Assembly (NCBI GenBank): GCA_945837185.1
Contig: CAMAMZ010000034.1
Coordinates: 1 to 15,773, forward strand
Source: an uncultured Bacteroidales bacterium
GTDB lineage: Bacteria; Bacteroidota; Bacteroidia; Bacteroidales; Bacteroidaceae
DNA: 15,773 nt
Direction: 5' to 3'
Shown piece by piece: positions 7,540 to 13,916 of this stretch; position 1 is the first letter of the stretch, and each line of letters opens with the position of its first letter. The notes beneath the pieces are model-generated. The model had not been told where the DNA came from. It did no database searches and saw only the letters and a program-made list of their open reading frames with translations. The position numbers were made by a program, and so were the translations under genes.

Positions 7540-9105
7540 TTAATATTCGCTCGTAAAGTGGAAACGAATGTGTTTGAAATCTTGTTGAGCCATAGAAAGC
7601 ACATAGCCGCTGTCGGCAAGGAACACATCTCTGCCCTCAATATCTTTGGCAATATATTGATATTTGCGTTTCTTGAAATTTTCATATTCAATGGCATCGT
7701 CACTTTCTATCCAGCATGCCTTATGAAGATGAACGGGTTCCCAACGGCATTTGGCTCCATATTCGTTCTCAAGGCGATATTGAATCACCTCAAACTGCAG
7801 TTGACCTACCGTGCCCACAATGCGGCGGTTGTTGAATTGGTTGACAAACAACTGGGCAACGCCCTCGTTCATCAACTGCTCCAAACCTTTGGCAAACTGT
7901 TTGGCCTTCATAGGATCATCGTTCTCAATATATTTGAACAGCTCTGGTGAAAAGCTGGGCAAGCCACGGAAGTGAATCTGTTCTCCCTCCGTCAGCGTGT
8001 CGCCAATCTTAAAGATGCCATTGTCGGGCAAACCAACGATGTCTCCCGGATAGGCTTCATCAATAGTCGATTTCCTCTGCGCCATGAACTGGGTGGGTGA
8101 GGAGAATCTGACGGTTTTGCCCAAACGGATATGCGTGTAGGGTTGGTTGCGTTGGAACTTGCCTGAGCACACTTTGCAGAAGGCAATACATGAACGGTGG
8201 TTGGGATCAATATTGGCAGTAATCTTGAAAATGAATCCCGAAAACTTCGGCTCTGTGGGTGCCACCATTCGTTCCTCGGCTTGTGTGGGACGAGGACTGG
8301 GAGCTATCTGCACAAAACAATCCAGCAGTTCCTGCACACCAAAATTGTTAAGTGCGCTACCAAAGAATACAGGTGCTACTTCCGCGGAACGATATGTGTC
8401 GACATCGAAGGCTGGATAAACGCCATCAACCAGTTCCAGGTCGTCTCGGAGCTGTTGGGCTTCGCGTTCGCCCACGTGTTGGTCGAGGGCATCACTTGTA
8501 ATGTCAACAGCAATCTTTTCGGTCACCCGTTGCTTATTGGGCGTAAAGAGATTGAGTTGTTGCTCATAGATGTTGTATACACCCTTGAAACGCAAGCCCT
8601 GACCGATAGGCCAGGAGAGTGGACGCACATGAATTTGAAGTTCTTCTTCCAGTTCATCAAGCAGGTCGAAAGGATCACGTCCCTCACGGTCCATCTTGTT
8701 GATGAAGATGATGACAGGCGTATTGCGCATGCGACACACCTCCATCAGTTTCCGGGTTTGTGTTTCAACACCCTTGGCAGAGTCGACCACAATGATGGCA
8801 GAGTCGACAGCCGTCAGCGTGCGGTAAGTATCTTCGGCAAAGTCCTGGTGACCCGGTGTGTCGAGGATGTTCACCTTGTAATCCAAATAATCAAATTCCA
8901 TGACGGAGGTAGAGACAGAAATACCTCTCTGTTTCTCAATATCCATCCAGTCGGAGGTGGCTGTTTTCCTAATCTTATTGCTTTTCACAGCACCTGCCAC
9001 TTGAATCTGTCCTCCAAAGAGCAGGAATTTCTCCGTGAGTGTAGTCTTTCCCGCATCGGGATGCGAAATGATGGCAAAGGTGCGTCGGCGTTCTATTTCG
9101 TTCAT
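7540..9105 (-). CDS. prfC: Peptide chain release factor 3
   Basis: Translational GTPase RF3, which removes RF1/RF2 from the ribosome after peptide release. The 521 residues match the usual RF3 length. The G domain motifs are clear: G1 HPDAGKTT (15-22), G2 RGISVSTSVMEF (60-71), G3 DTPGHQDFAEDTYRTL (82-97) and G4 INKMDREG (135-142). The motif sequence ISVSTSVM and the length separate it from EF-G and from TypA/LepA. It sits 30 nt after rmlD and 23 nt before the radical SAM gene, on the same strand, in what looks like a housekeeping operon. No deviation from the family is apparent. Confidence 0.96.
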   Translation of the reverse strand: MNEIERRRTFAIISHPDAGKTTLTEKFLLFGGQIQVAGAVKSNKIRKTATSDWMDIEKQRGISVSTSVMEFDYLDYKVNILDTPGHQDFAEDTYRTLTAVDSAIIVVDSAKGVETQTRKLMEVCRMRNTPVIIFINKMDREGRDPFDLLDELEEELQIHVRPLSWPIGQGLRFKGVYNIYEQQLNLFTPNKQRVTEKIAVDITSDALDQHVGEREAQQLRDDLELVDGVYPAFDVDTYRSAEVAPVFFGSALNNFGVQELLDCFVQIAPSPRPTQAEERMVAPTEPKFSGFIFKITANIDPNHRSCIAFCKVCSGKFQRNQPYTHIRLGKTVRFSSPTQFMAQRKSTIDEAYPGDIVGLPDNGIFKIGDTLTEGEQIHFRGLPSFSPELFKYIENDDPMKAKQFAKGLEQLMNEGVAQLFVNQFNNRRIVGTVGQLQFEVIQYRLENEYGAKCRWEPVHLHKACWIESDDAIEYENFKKRKYQYIAKDIEGRDVFLADSGYVLSMAQQDFKHIRFHFTSEY

Positions 9106-9135
9106 TGAAAAGTATTTAATTATAATATTGCGTTG

Positions 9136-9999
9136 TCAGTTTGTTGTATGCATGAGATGTGCCACACATTGTTGGAGGCTTTCTTCCCAATGGGGAATGG
9201 CAATGCCATAAACCTTTTTAATCTTGCTTTTGTCGAGCACGCTATAATGTGGCCTTTGTGCCGGAGTAGGATATTCTTCCGTGTGAAGCGGCTTCACATT
9301 ACAGGTGGTAATGCCAGCCATGCGATGGATGGCAAGCGCAAAGTCGTACCAGCTCGTCACTCCCTCGTTGGTGAAATGGTAGATGCCTGGCTGTATACCT
9401 TTGTCTATGGCCGTAAGGATGGCAAGGGCGAGGTCGTGTGCGTTGGTGGGCGTGCCTATCTGGTCGAAGACCACCCCCAGACTCTCTTTTTCCTTTCCCA
9501 AGCGGAGCATGGTTTTCACAAAATTGTTGCCAAAAGAAGAGTAGAGCCATGCCGTACGGATGATCATAGCCTGCGGACAATGTTCCATTACAGCCTGTTC
9601 GCCTGCCAACTTCGTTACTCCATAGGTACTGGTGGGGCAGGGCGTATCTGTTTCCTGATAGGGAACACAATGCTGTCCGTTAAAAACGTAATCTGTTGAA
9701 ATATGAATCATAAAACCTCCTTGTGCGTGAATGGCTTCGGCAAGGAAGGAGGGAGCTTCGGTGTTGAGCTGGCGGCATAAGGCCTGCTGCGTTTCAGCCT
9801 TGTCGACAGCGGTGAAGGCCGCACAGTTCACAACGCCATCAATTTGATGGTTGCTGATGTAGGCACGCACGGCTTGAAAATCGGTAATGTCAAGGTCGGC
9901 CACATCCGTATTGAAGAAATGATGATGGGGATAAGCAGGTTCGAGCAGTTGCAGTTCGTTGCCCAGTTGTCCGTTGCATCCCGTTATCAGTATATTCAT
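9136..9999 (-). CDS. rmlD: dTDP-4-dehydrorhamnose reductase
   Basis: NAD(P)H-dependent short-chain/extended SDR enzyme that reduces dTDP-4-dehydro-L-rhamnose to dTDP-L-rhamnose, the last step of rhamnose donor synthesis. The 287 residues fit the family. Visible signatures are the nucleotide-binding GCNGQLG (7-13), NCAAFTAVDKAE (58-69), STDYVFNG (101-108) and the catalytic Y126-x3-K130 (TYGVTKLAGE). No rmlA, rmlB or rmlC lies in the window; the gene sits instead in the middle of a series of housekeeping genes. The start ATG (9997-9999) directly abuts the 25-bp repeat array that fills the whole gap to the upstream gene. Specificity for rhamnose over another dTDP-sugar rests on family similarity. 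Confidence 0.9.
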   Translation of the reverse strand: MNILITGCNGQLGNELQLLEPAYPHHHFFNTDVADLDITDFQAVRAYISNHQIDGVVNCAAFTAVDKAETQQALCRQLNTEAPSFLAEAIHAQGGFMIHISTDYVFNGQHCVPYQETDTPCPTSTYGVTKLAGEQAVMEHCPQAMIIRTAWLYSSFGNNFVKTMLRLGKEKESLGVVFDQIGTPTNAHDLALAILTAIDKGIQPGIYHFTNEGVTSWYDFALAIHRMAGITTCNVKPLHTEEYPTPAQRPHYSVLDKSKIKKVYGIAIPHWEESLQQCVAHLMHTTN

Positions 10000-10200
10000 G
10001 TTGCTTACTATAGGAATAAATAAGGTGTCTTACTATTAAAAAAAAACGTGTCTCTTACTTTTATTAACTTACGACTCTCTTACTATAATATAAAAGGTGT
10101 CTCTTACTATTATACAATAAGGACCCTCTTACTATTATATAATAAGGTGTCTCTTACTATTAATCAATTAAGGACTCTTATTAAATAAAAGGTGTCTTAA
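10000..10200. repeat. Degenerate 25-bp tandem repeat filling the rmlD-DUF4924 gap
   Basis: Nine phased copies of a CTTA core (CTTAC in the first seven) begin at 10004, 10029, 10054, 10079, 10103, 10128, 10153, 10177 and 10196, so the period is 25 with three shorter steps (24, 24, 19). The best units read GGTGTCTCTTACTAT or GGACCCTCTTACTAT followed by an AT-rich tail. From the copy at 10054 to the end, the bases before the core alternate GTG, GAC, GTG, GAC, so the underlying unit may be a ~50-bp dimer. The array starts next to the rmlD start codon, and its last unit supplies the stop codon of the DUF4924-like gene. On the transcribed (minus) strand each unit carries GTAAGAG. Function unknown. 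Confidence 0.9.
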
Positions 10201-10745
10201 TCGTCTTCAAACTTCAAGCCCTCCGTGTTGTCTTTGAGATAATAGTCAGACAGAAGTCCCACAAAGGTTGTAATCTCTTTAACGGCACGTTCCGTTTCTT
10301 GCGATATATCCTTTTTCTGAAGTCTGAGCATCAGAATACCGTAAAGAGCATCGAAACAGGTTTCGATCTCATTGACATTCTTGTCGCCCTTGTTCCTCAG
10401 TTCCACAATAAAAGGTAGCGCTTTGTAATAAGCTGCGTGATAGAAAGGGAACTTTGACGAGTGAAGCAACCGATGATGCAAATCGATGATGTCCATCAGC
10501 AATACCTCATTCACCTGCAGGTGTCCGTATTCTCGTTTACCTTCCTCATTCATCATTCTAATCAGGTTGCCAAACCAGTCGATCACTTCGTTGCGTTGTT
10601 CGTCGGAATAATTGAAACGACTAATATAATCGCGTTTGATGACGGGCAGAGAACAACCATAGGCACGGATGATGTCTTCCGTCTGCCAGAGGTAAAGTAA
10701 ATATTCCGCGATAGACTTCTTTCGTAATTCTTGTGCTACGTACAT
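10197..10745 (-). CDS. DUF4924-like protein
   Basis: A 182-residue, largely helical protein resembling the Bacteroidota-specific DUF4924 family, of unknown function; no signal peptide, membrane segment or catalytic motif is visible. The N-terminal block VAQELRKKSIAEYLLYLWQTEDIIRAYG is the recognisable part. I chose the ATG at 10743-10745, which gives the N-terminus MYVAQELR. A longer version from TTG at 10752-10754 would add three residues and overlap the upstream stop codon. The gene begins 5 nt after the LysE-family gene on the same strand, so the two are almost certainly cotranscribed. Its stop codon TAA (10197-10199) lies within the last unit of the 25-bp repeat array. Confidence 0.75.
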   Translation of the reverse strand: MYVAQELRKKSIAEYLLYLWQTEDIIRAYGCSLPVIKRDYISRFNYSDEQRNEVIDWFGNLIRMMNEEGKREYGHLQVNEVLLMDIIDLHHRLLHSSKFPFYHAAYYKALPFIVELRNKGDKNVNEIETCFDALYGILMLRLQKKDISQETERAVKEITTFVGLLSDYYLKDNTEGLKFEDD

Positions 10746-10750
10746 GTTGT

Positions 10751-11419
10751 TCAATATGAAAAAGTGTAGAGATTGAAAGTGGTGCCAATGAGCATCAAGA
10801 GCGAGAAAACGATAACAACACTGCCAATAATCTTGTTGATAAGAAGGATGCCGTTGTTGTCAAATTGCTCTTTCACTTTGTCGATAAGCCATGTCAACCC
10901 GAACCACCACAATAAGGCTCCCAGAACAATACTCGAATAGCCCAATGTCATTTCTACGGGGTGGTTGGGAACGACAAAGGCAAACTGTGCGAATGTTCCA
11001 ATGAAGAGGAAAATGATTAGGGGATTGGAGAAGGTGACAAAGAAGGCTGTTAGACCATTGTGGAACAAGGAACCCTTCTTTTTGCCACTTTTATGGATGT
11101 TTTTAGTGGGGTTGGCACGGAAACACACAATGCCAAAACATAGCAGCATGATGCTTCCTACAATTTGTAACCAAAACTTGTTGGTAGGGTTGGTGATGAG
11201 ATCCATCACGAAACTCATTCCCAAACCGGAGAGCAACGCATAGACAATGTCGCTCACAGCGGCACCGATACCTGTGACAAAACCATACCAACGCCCTTTG
11301 TTGAGCGTACGCTGTATGCAGAGTACGCCCACGGGGCCCATGGGTGCGGAGGCGATGATGCCAATAAGAACGCCTTTCAATATCAGCCCCAAAATGTCTA
11401 TTTGAAATGGAAATGGCAT
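10751..11419 (-). CDS. LysE/RhtB-family amino acid exporter
   Basis: A 222-residue inner-membrane protein with about six hydrophobic segments, typical of the LysE superfamily of small-molecule and amino acid exporters. The N-terminal region has the family signature: a first membrane helix followed by ASAPMGPVGVLCIQRTLNKGRWYGFVTG-like sequence, with the conserved PxGP motif and a glycine-rich second helix. The substrate cannot be read from the sequence. It is the first gene of the minus-strand series (exporter, DUF4924-like, rmlD, prfC, radical SAM). Its start codon is only a few bases downstream of possible -7 boxes, so the mRNA may have a very short leader. Confidence 0.85.
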   Translation of the reverse strand: MPFPFQIDILGLILKGVLIGIIASAPMGPVGVLCIQRTLNKGRWYGFVTGIGAAVSDIVYALLSGLGMSFVMDLITNPTNKFWLQIVGSIMLLCFGIVCFRANPTKNIHKSGKKKGSLFHNGLTAFFVTFSNPLIIFLFIGTFAQFAFVVPNHPVEMTLGYSSIVLGALLWWFGLTWLIDKVKEQFDNNGILLINKIIGSVVIVFSLLMLIGTTFNLYTFSY

Positions 11420-11427
11420 AGTGAGTG

Positions 11428-11443
11428 CAAAATTACAAAATTA
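11428..11443 (-). promoter_or_regulatory. Two adjacent candidate -7 boxes before the LysE-family gene
   Basis: On the minus strand the octamer TAATTTTG, matching TAnnTTTG, occurs twice back to back (11428-11435 and 11436-11443). A minus-strand TTTG at 11453-11456 is 17 nt from the proximal box, somewhat short for a -33 element. Transcription from either box would start within roughly 5-15 nt of the ATG at 11419. Confidence 0.4.
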
Positions 11444-11506
11444 TGTTGAGAACAAATGCTGAAAAGGGGAAAAATATGAGCGCTATGAGTTTTTTTTAGC
11501 ATAATA

Positions 11507-11538
11507 TTTGTCGGGTTTCAGTTTTTTATTTACCTTTG
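11507..11538 (+). promoter_or_regulatory. Bacteroidota-type promoter of the glucokinase gene
   Basis: TTTG at 11507-11510 and TACCTTTG at 11531-11538 are separated by 20 nt, the expected -33/-7 arrangement. Transcription would start near 11543, giving a 5' UTR of about 40 nt that is A-rich and has no Shine-Dalgarno sequence. Confidence 0.8.
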
Positions 11539-11582
11539 TCAAAAAGTAACGAATCTATAACTAACTAAAAAATAAATCAAAC

Positions 11583-12560
11583 ATGGACGTACAGAAAGAA
11601 TTGAAACCGTATGTGATTGGATTGGACCTTGGTGGCACCAACTCTGTTTTTGGTATTGTTGACAGCCGTGGTGAAATAAAAGCTACTACCGCAATCAAAA
11701 CGCAGGTTTATGATAATGTGAATGAGTATGTGAAGGCTTCTGTAGAGGCCTTGCAGGCAATCATCGACCAGGTGGGTGGTATCGACAAAATCAAGGCCAT
11801 GGGTATCGGTGCTCCTAACGGTAACTATTATAATGGAACAATTGAGTTTGCTCCTAACTTGAAGTGGGGTCGTGATGGCGTAGTGCCATTGGCAGACTTG
11901 TTCTCAAAGGCATTGGGTATTCCTGTTGCCTTGACCAACGATGCAAACGCTGCTGCAATTGGTGAAATGGCTTATGGCGTGGCACGTGGTATGAAGAACT
12001 TCATTGTCATTACCCTCGGCACAGGTGTTGGTTCTGGTATTGTTGTCAACGGACAGTTGGTGTATGGTAGCGATGGCTTTGCCGGTGAGTTGGGACATGT
12101 GGTTGTTCGTACGCCCAATGGTCGTCCTTGTGGCTGTGGCCGTACCGGATGTCTGGAGGCTTATTGCTCTGCAACAGGTGTGGCTCGCACGGCACGGGAA
12201 TTCTTGGCAACACGTCAGGATGAGTCTTTGCTTCGTGAGTTGAATCCAGAGGATATCACTTCGTTGGATGTGGCTATTGCTGCTGGCAAGGGCGATGAAC
12301 TGGCTAAGGAAATTTTTGAGTTTACGGGTTCCTTGCTGGGTGAGGCTTGTGCTAACTTCGCTGCATTCTCTTCACCAGAGGCATTTATATTCTTCGGTGG
12401 TCTTACCAAGGCTGGCGATTTGCTGATGAAGCCTATTATTGAGAGCTATCAGAAGAATGTGCTCAATATTTACAAGGGTAAGGCTAAATTCCTCGTCAGT
12501 GGCCTCGATGGCTCTTCAGCAGCCGTATTGGGTGCCTCTGCTGTGGGTTGGGACCTTTAA
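11583..12560 (+). CDS. glk: ROK-family glucokinase
   Basis: ATP-dependent sugar kinase, most likely phosphorylating glucose to glucose 6-phosphate in the cytoplasm. The 325 residues show the ROK layout: phosphate-binding GLDLGGTNSVFG (13-24), the catalytic Asp in TNDANAAAIGE (D120), the adenosine loop TLGTGVGSGIV (144-154), the zinc and substrate site GELGHV (H172), and the zinc-binding CGCGRTGCLE (C183, C185, C190). An intact N-terminus starting close to the ATP site, with no winged-helix domain, makes it a kinase and not a ROK repressor. It has its own promoter (11507-11538) and is followed by a hairpin at 12601-12641. Glucose specificity is inferred from the family; another hexose or N-acetylhexosamine is possible. 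Confidence 0.88.
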   Translation: MDVQKELKPYVIGLDLGGTNSVFGIVDSRGEIKATTAIKTQVYDNVNEYVKASVEALQAIIDQVGGIDKIKAMGIGAPNGNYYNGTIEFAPNLKWGRDGVVPLADLFSKALGIPVALTNDANAAAIGEMAYGVARGMKNFIVITLGTGVGSGIVVNGQLVYGSDGFAGELGHVVVRTPNGRPCGCGRTGCLEAYCSATGVARTAREFLATRQDESLLRELNPEDITSLDVAIAAGKGDELAKEIFEFTGSLLGEACANFAAFSSPEAFIFFGGLTKAGDLLMKPIIESYQKNVLNIYKGKAKFLVSGLDGSSAAVLGASAVGWDL

Positions 12561-12600
12561 TATTCCGATATACTGTTGCAACTGACAACGGTATGCTGAT

Positions 12601-12648
12601 TCCCGTGCGCTTCTACCAACTCGGTTTAGGAGAGCACGGGATTTATTC
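12601..12648 (+). terminator. Probable intrinsic terminator after glk
   Basis: TCCCGTGC (12601-12608) pairs perfectly with GCACGGGA (12634-12641). The stem continues inside with CTTCTA against TAGGAG after a G-A mismatch. The following T-rich stretch (TTTATTC) is short and interrupted, so termination may be partial, and the TPR gene 29 nt downstream might receive readthrough. Confidence 0.6.
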
Positions 12649-12676
12649 ATGAAACAAAAAACAATGTAATTTTTGT

Positions 12677-13564
12677 ATGGGATTGCTGAATTTCCTTTTC
12701 AATTCCTCTAAGCAACAGTCGGAGGACAAAGCACGCGATGAGAAAGAAAAGCAGTTTGACGTGCTCAAATATGATGGGGTGCGTGCCTTGCATAGCGGTC
12801 AGGTGAACTATGCGGCCGATTGCTTTCGCCATGCGCTTGCCATCAAGGACGACATGGAAACAATGGATTATTTCTCTTTGGCATTGGTGAGAAGTGGTGA
12901 GCTACAGGAAGCCATGGAGGTGTTGGAAAAACTGGCGGATAATGCGCCTGCCAATGCGCTCCTATACCAGCGTATGGCCAAGGTGGCCTTCATGATGGAA
13001 GATTATGAAAAGATGCATGCGCTATGTGAAAAGGCATTGGCCATGGGATGCGAAGATGCCACTATCCTGTGCTTGAAGGGCAATGCCCAAGTGGCCAAGG
13101 GTGATGTGGTGATGGCTATCGCCTCTTTCTCAAAAGCCATAGCCCTCGAACCCACCAATCGGGATGCCTATCTGCTGCGGGCCCAGACTTTGTTGCGCAT
13201 GGGCGATTGTCAGGGAGCTGATGCTGATTTGAAGGTGCTGCTTGCGCAACATGCAGAAGATGAAGATGCGCTCCTGCTCAAAGCCAGAGTGGCACATGCG
13301 CAAGGCAAAGACGACGAAGCCATTCTATATTATAATAAGGTGGAGGCAATCAACCCCTTCTGTGTCGAGGTGTTCAAAGAGCGCGGGAGCATTCGCTATG
13401 CCATGGGTGACAAAGAAGGGGCTGGTGAAGATGCCCGTACACTCTTGTCGATAAGTCCAGAAAGTATAGGAGATGTTACGGGACAGTATTCAGCGGAAGG
13501 ACAAGAAGGCATACAACAGGTGTTGGAAAAATGCTATAAGGCAAATAATCCGTATGGATTTTGA
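12677..13564 (+). CDS. Tetratricopeptide repeat protein
   Basis: A 295-residue protein consisting mainly of about six or seven 34-residue TPR units between residues ~29 and 265, recognisable by spaced G/A/Y-A-P positions such as the unit GNAQVAKGDVVMAIASF-KAIALEPT (135-160). It has a charged N-terminal segment and no evident signal peptide, so it is probably cytoplasmic and mediates protein-protein contacts. The partner is unknown. The start at 12677 gives the N-terminus MGLLNFLF; the next in-frame Met is more than 50 residues later, inside the repeats. No clear promoter was found, so it may be read through from glk. Its last ~15 codons are repeated immediately after the stop codon (see the repeat entry), suggesting a remodelled C-terminus. 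Confidence 0.8.
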   Translation: MGLLNFLFNSSKQQSEDKARDEKEKQFDVLKYDGVRALHSGQVNYAADCFRHALAIKDDMETMDYFSLALVRSGELQEAMEVLEKLADNAPANALLYQRMAKVAFMMEDYEKMHALCEKALAMGCEDATILCLKGNAQVAKGDVVMAIASFSKAIALEPTNRDAYLLRAQTLLRMGDCQGADADLKVLLAQHAEDEDALLLKARVAHAQGKDDEAILYYNKVEAINPFCVEVFKERGSIRYAMGDKEGAGEDARTLLSISPESIGDVTGQYSAEGQEGIQQVLEKCYKANNPYGF

Positions 13565-13617
13565 ATATAAGGCATACAACAGGTGTGGGAAGAGTGCTTT
13601 AAGGCAAATAATCCTTA
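13506..13617 (+). repeat. Diverged tandem duplication of the 3' end of the TPR gene
   Basis: The 49 nt at 13506-13554 recur at 13569-13617 with 5 mismatches, offset by 63 nt, exactly 21 codons. The second copy lies beyond the TGA at 13562-13564 and, in the same frame, encodes GIQQVWEECFKANNP followed by TAG, against GIQQVLEKCYKANNP in the gene. TGA and TAA codons separate the copies, so the second is not translated as part of the TPR protein as the sequence stands. Confidence 0.85.
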
Positions 13618-13689
13618 GGGGTGTTTAAGGCGTTTGTAGTTACAAAACAAAGAAAATGTTACTGGATGCTTAAATTTTCCTTCAAAATG

Positions 13690-13721
13690 TTTGTGTAAAT
13701 CGGAGAAATGTTATACTTTTG
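13690..13721 (+). promoter_or_regulatory. Bacteroidota-type promoter of the pheA leader and operon
   Basis: TTTG at 13690-13693 and TACTTTTG at 13714-13721 are 20 nt apart, matching the -33/-7 consensus and the spacing of the glk promoter. Transcription would start near 13726, about 24 nt before the leader peptide ATG and about 190 nt before pheA, so the whole attenuator is inside the transcript. Confidence 0.85.
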
Positions 13722-13749
13722 CGGTATATTAATGTAAAAGATAGAAACA

Positions 13750-13824
13750 ATGGCTGGAATGAACGCATACTTTTATTACTTTTATTACTTTGCAAGGAAT
13801 TGTGAAGCGGGAAGTTGCGTGTAA
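13750..13824 (+). CDS. pheA operon leader peptide (Tyr/Phe control codons)
   Basis: A 24-codon ORF, ATG to TAA, starting MAGMNA and continuing with YFYYFYYF at residues 7-14: five Tyr and three Phe codons in a row. The remaining residues are ARNCEAGSCV. It lies between a strong promoter and an intrinsic terminator, directly before prephenate dehydratase. By the logic of known amino acid operon attenuators, ribosome stalling at these codons when Tyr-tRNA or Phe-tRNA is scarce would leave the RNA from 13804 onward free to form the antiterminator. The control codons are a 9-nt tandem repeat (TACTTTTAT twice, then TACTTT). The peptide itself probably has no function beyond being translated. No strong ribosome binding site is visible. 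Confidence 0.88.
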   Translation: MAGMNAYFYYFYYFARNCEAGSCV

Positions 13825-13866
13825 TTTCAACTTAAGAGTAAATACAACTATTCAGCATCCCGCTTC
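13804..13866 (+). promoter_or_regulatory. Antiterminator of the pheA attenuator
   Basis: GAAGCGGGAAGTTG (13804-13817), the last part of the leader ORF, pairs with CAGCATCCCGCTTC (13853-13866): 13 of 14 positions, including one G-U pair and one A-A mismatch, with an uninterrupted 9-bp core. The 3' arm includes the entire 5' arm base of the terminator, so the two structures exclude each other. A ribosome that reaches the leader stop codon at 13822 would cover much of the 5' arm. A small competing hairpin, AAGTTG (13812-13817) with CAACTT (13828-13833), loops around the stop codon. Confidence 0.82.
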
Positions 13867-13892
13867 CATATTACATGGAGCGGGATTTTTTT
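13857..13892 (+). terminator. Intrinsic terminator of the pheA attenuator
   Basis: ATCCCGCT (13857-13864) pairs with AGCGGGAT (13879-13886). CCAT (13866-13869) pairs with ATGG (13875-13878) after a single bulged T, closing a 5-nt loop. An uninterrupted run of seven T's (13886-13892) follows. It lies 24 nt upstream of the pheA ATG, so it would stop transcription before the structural genes. Confidence 0.9.
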
Positions 13893-13916
13893 ATGAAAGA
13901 GTAACAGATACGATAA

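Noticed and set aside
8197..9108. Plus-strand open frame of 303 codons opposite prfC
   Set aside because: Antisense to conserved RF3 GTPase motifs, with no recognisable protein family and no promoter.
10000..10200. The 25-bp array as a CRISPR
   Set aside because: Units are adjacent with no unique spacers, are short and AT-rich, and no cas genes are nearby.
10752..10754. TTG as the start codon of the DUF4924-like gene
   Set aside because: An ATG three codons downstream gives the better N-terminus and a normal 5-nt spacing from the preceding stop codon.
12667..12675. TAATTTTTG before the TPR gene as a -7 box
   Set aside because: It has one base too many for TAnnTTTG, and it ends only 1 nt before the ATG, so transcription would start inside the gene.
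13633..13646. TTTGTA-GT-TACAAA inverted repeat upstream of the pheA promoter
   Set aside because: A short AT-rich palindrome about 45 nt before the -33 box; easily a chance occurrence and with no regulator to assign.
13725..13900. T-box or protein-binding riboswitch upstream of pheA
   Set aside because: No T-box consensus or specifier-loop layout is visible, while a translated Tyr/Phe-rich ORF with alternative hairpins explains the region more directly.
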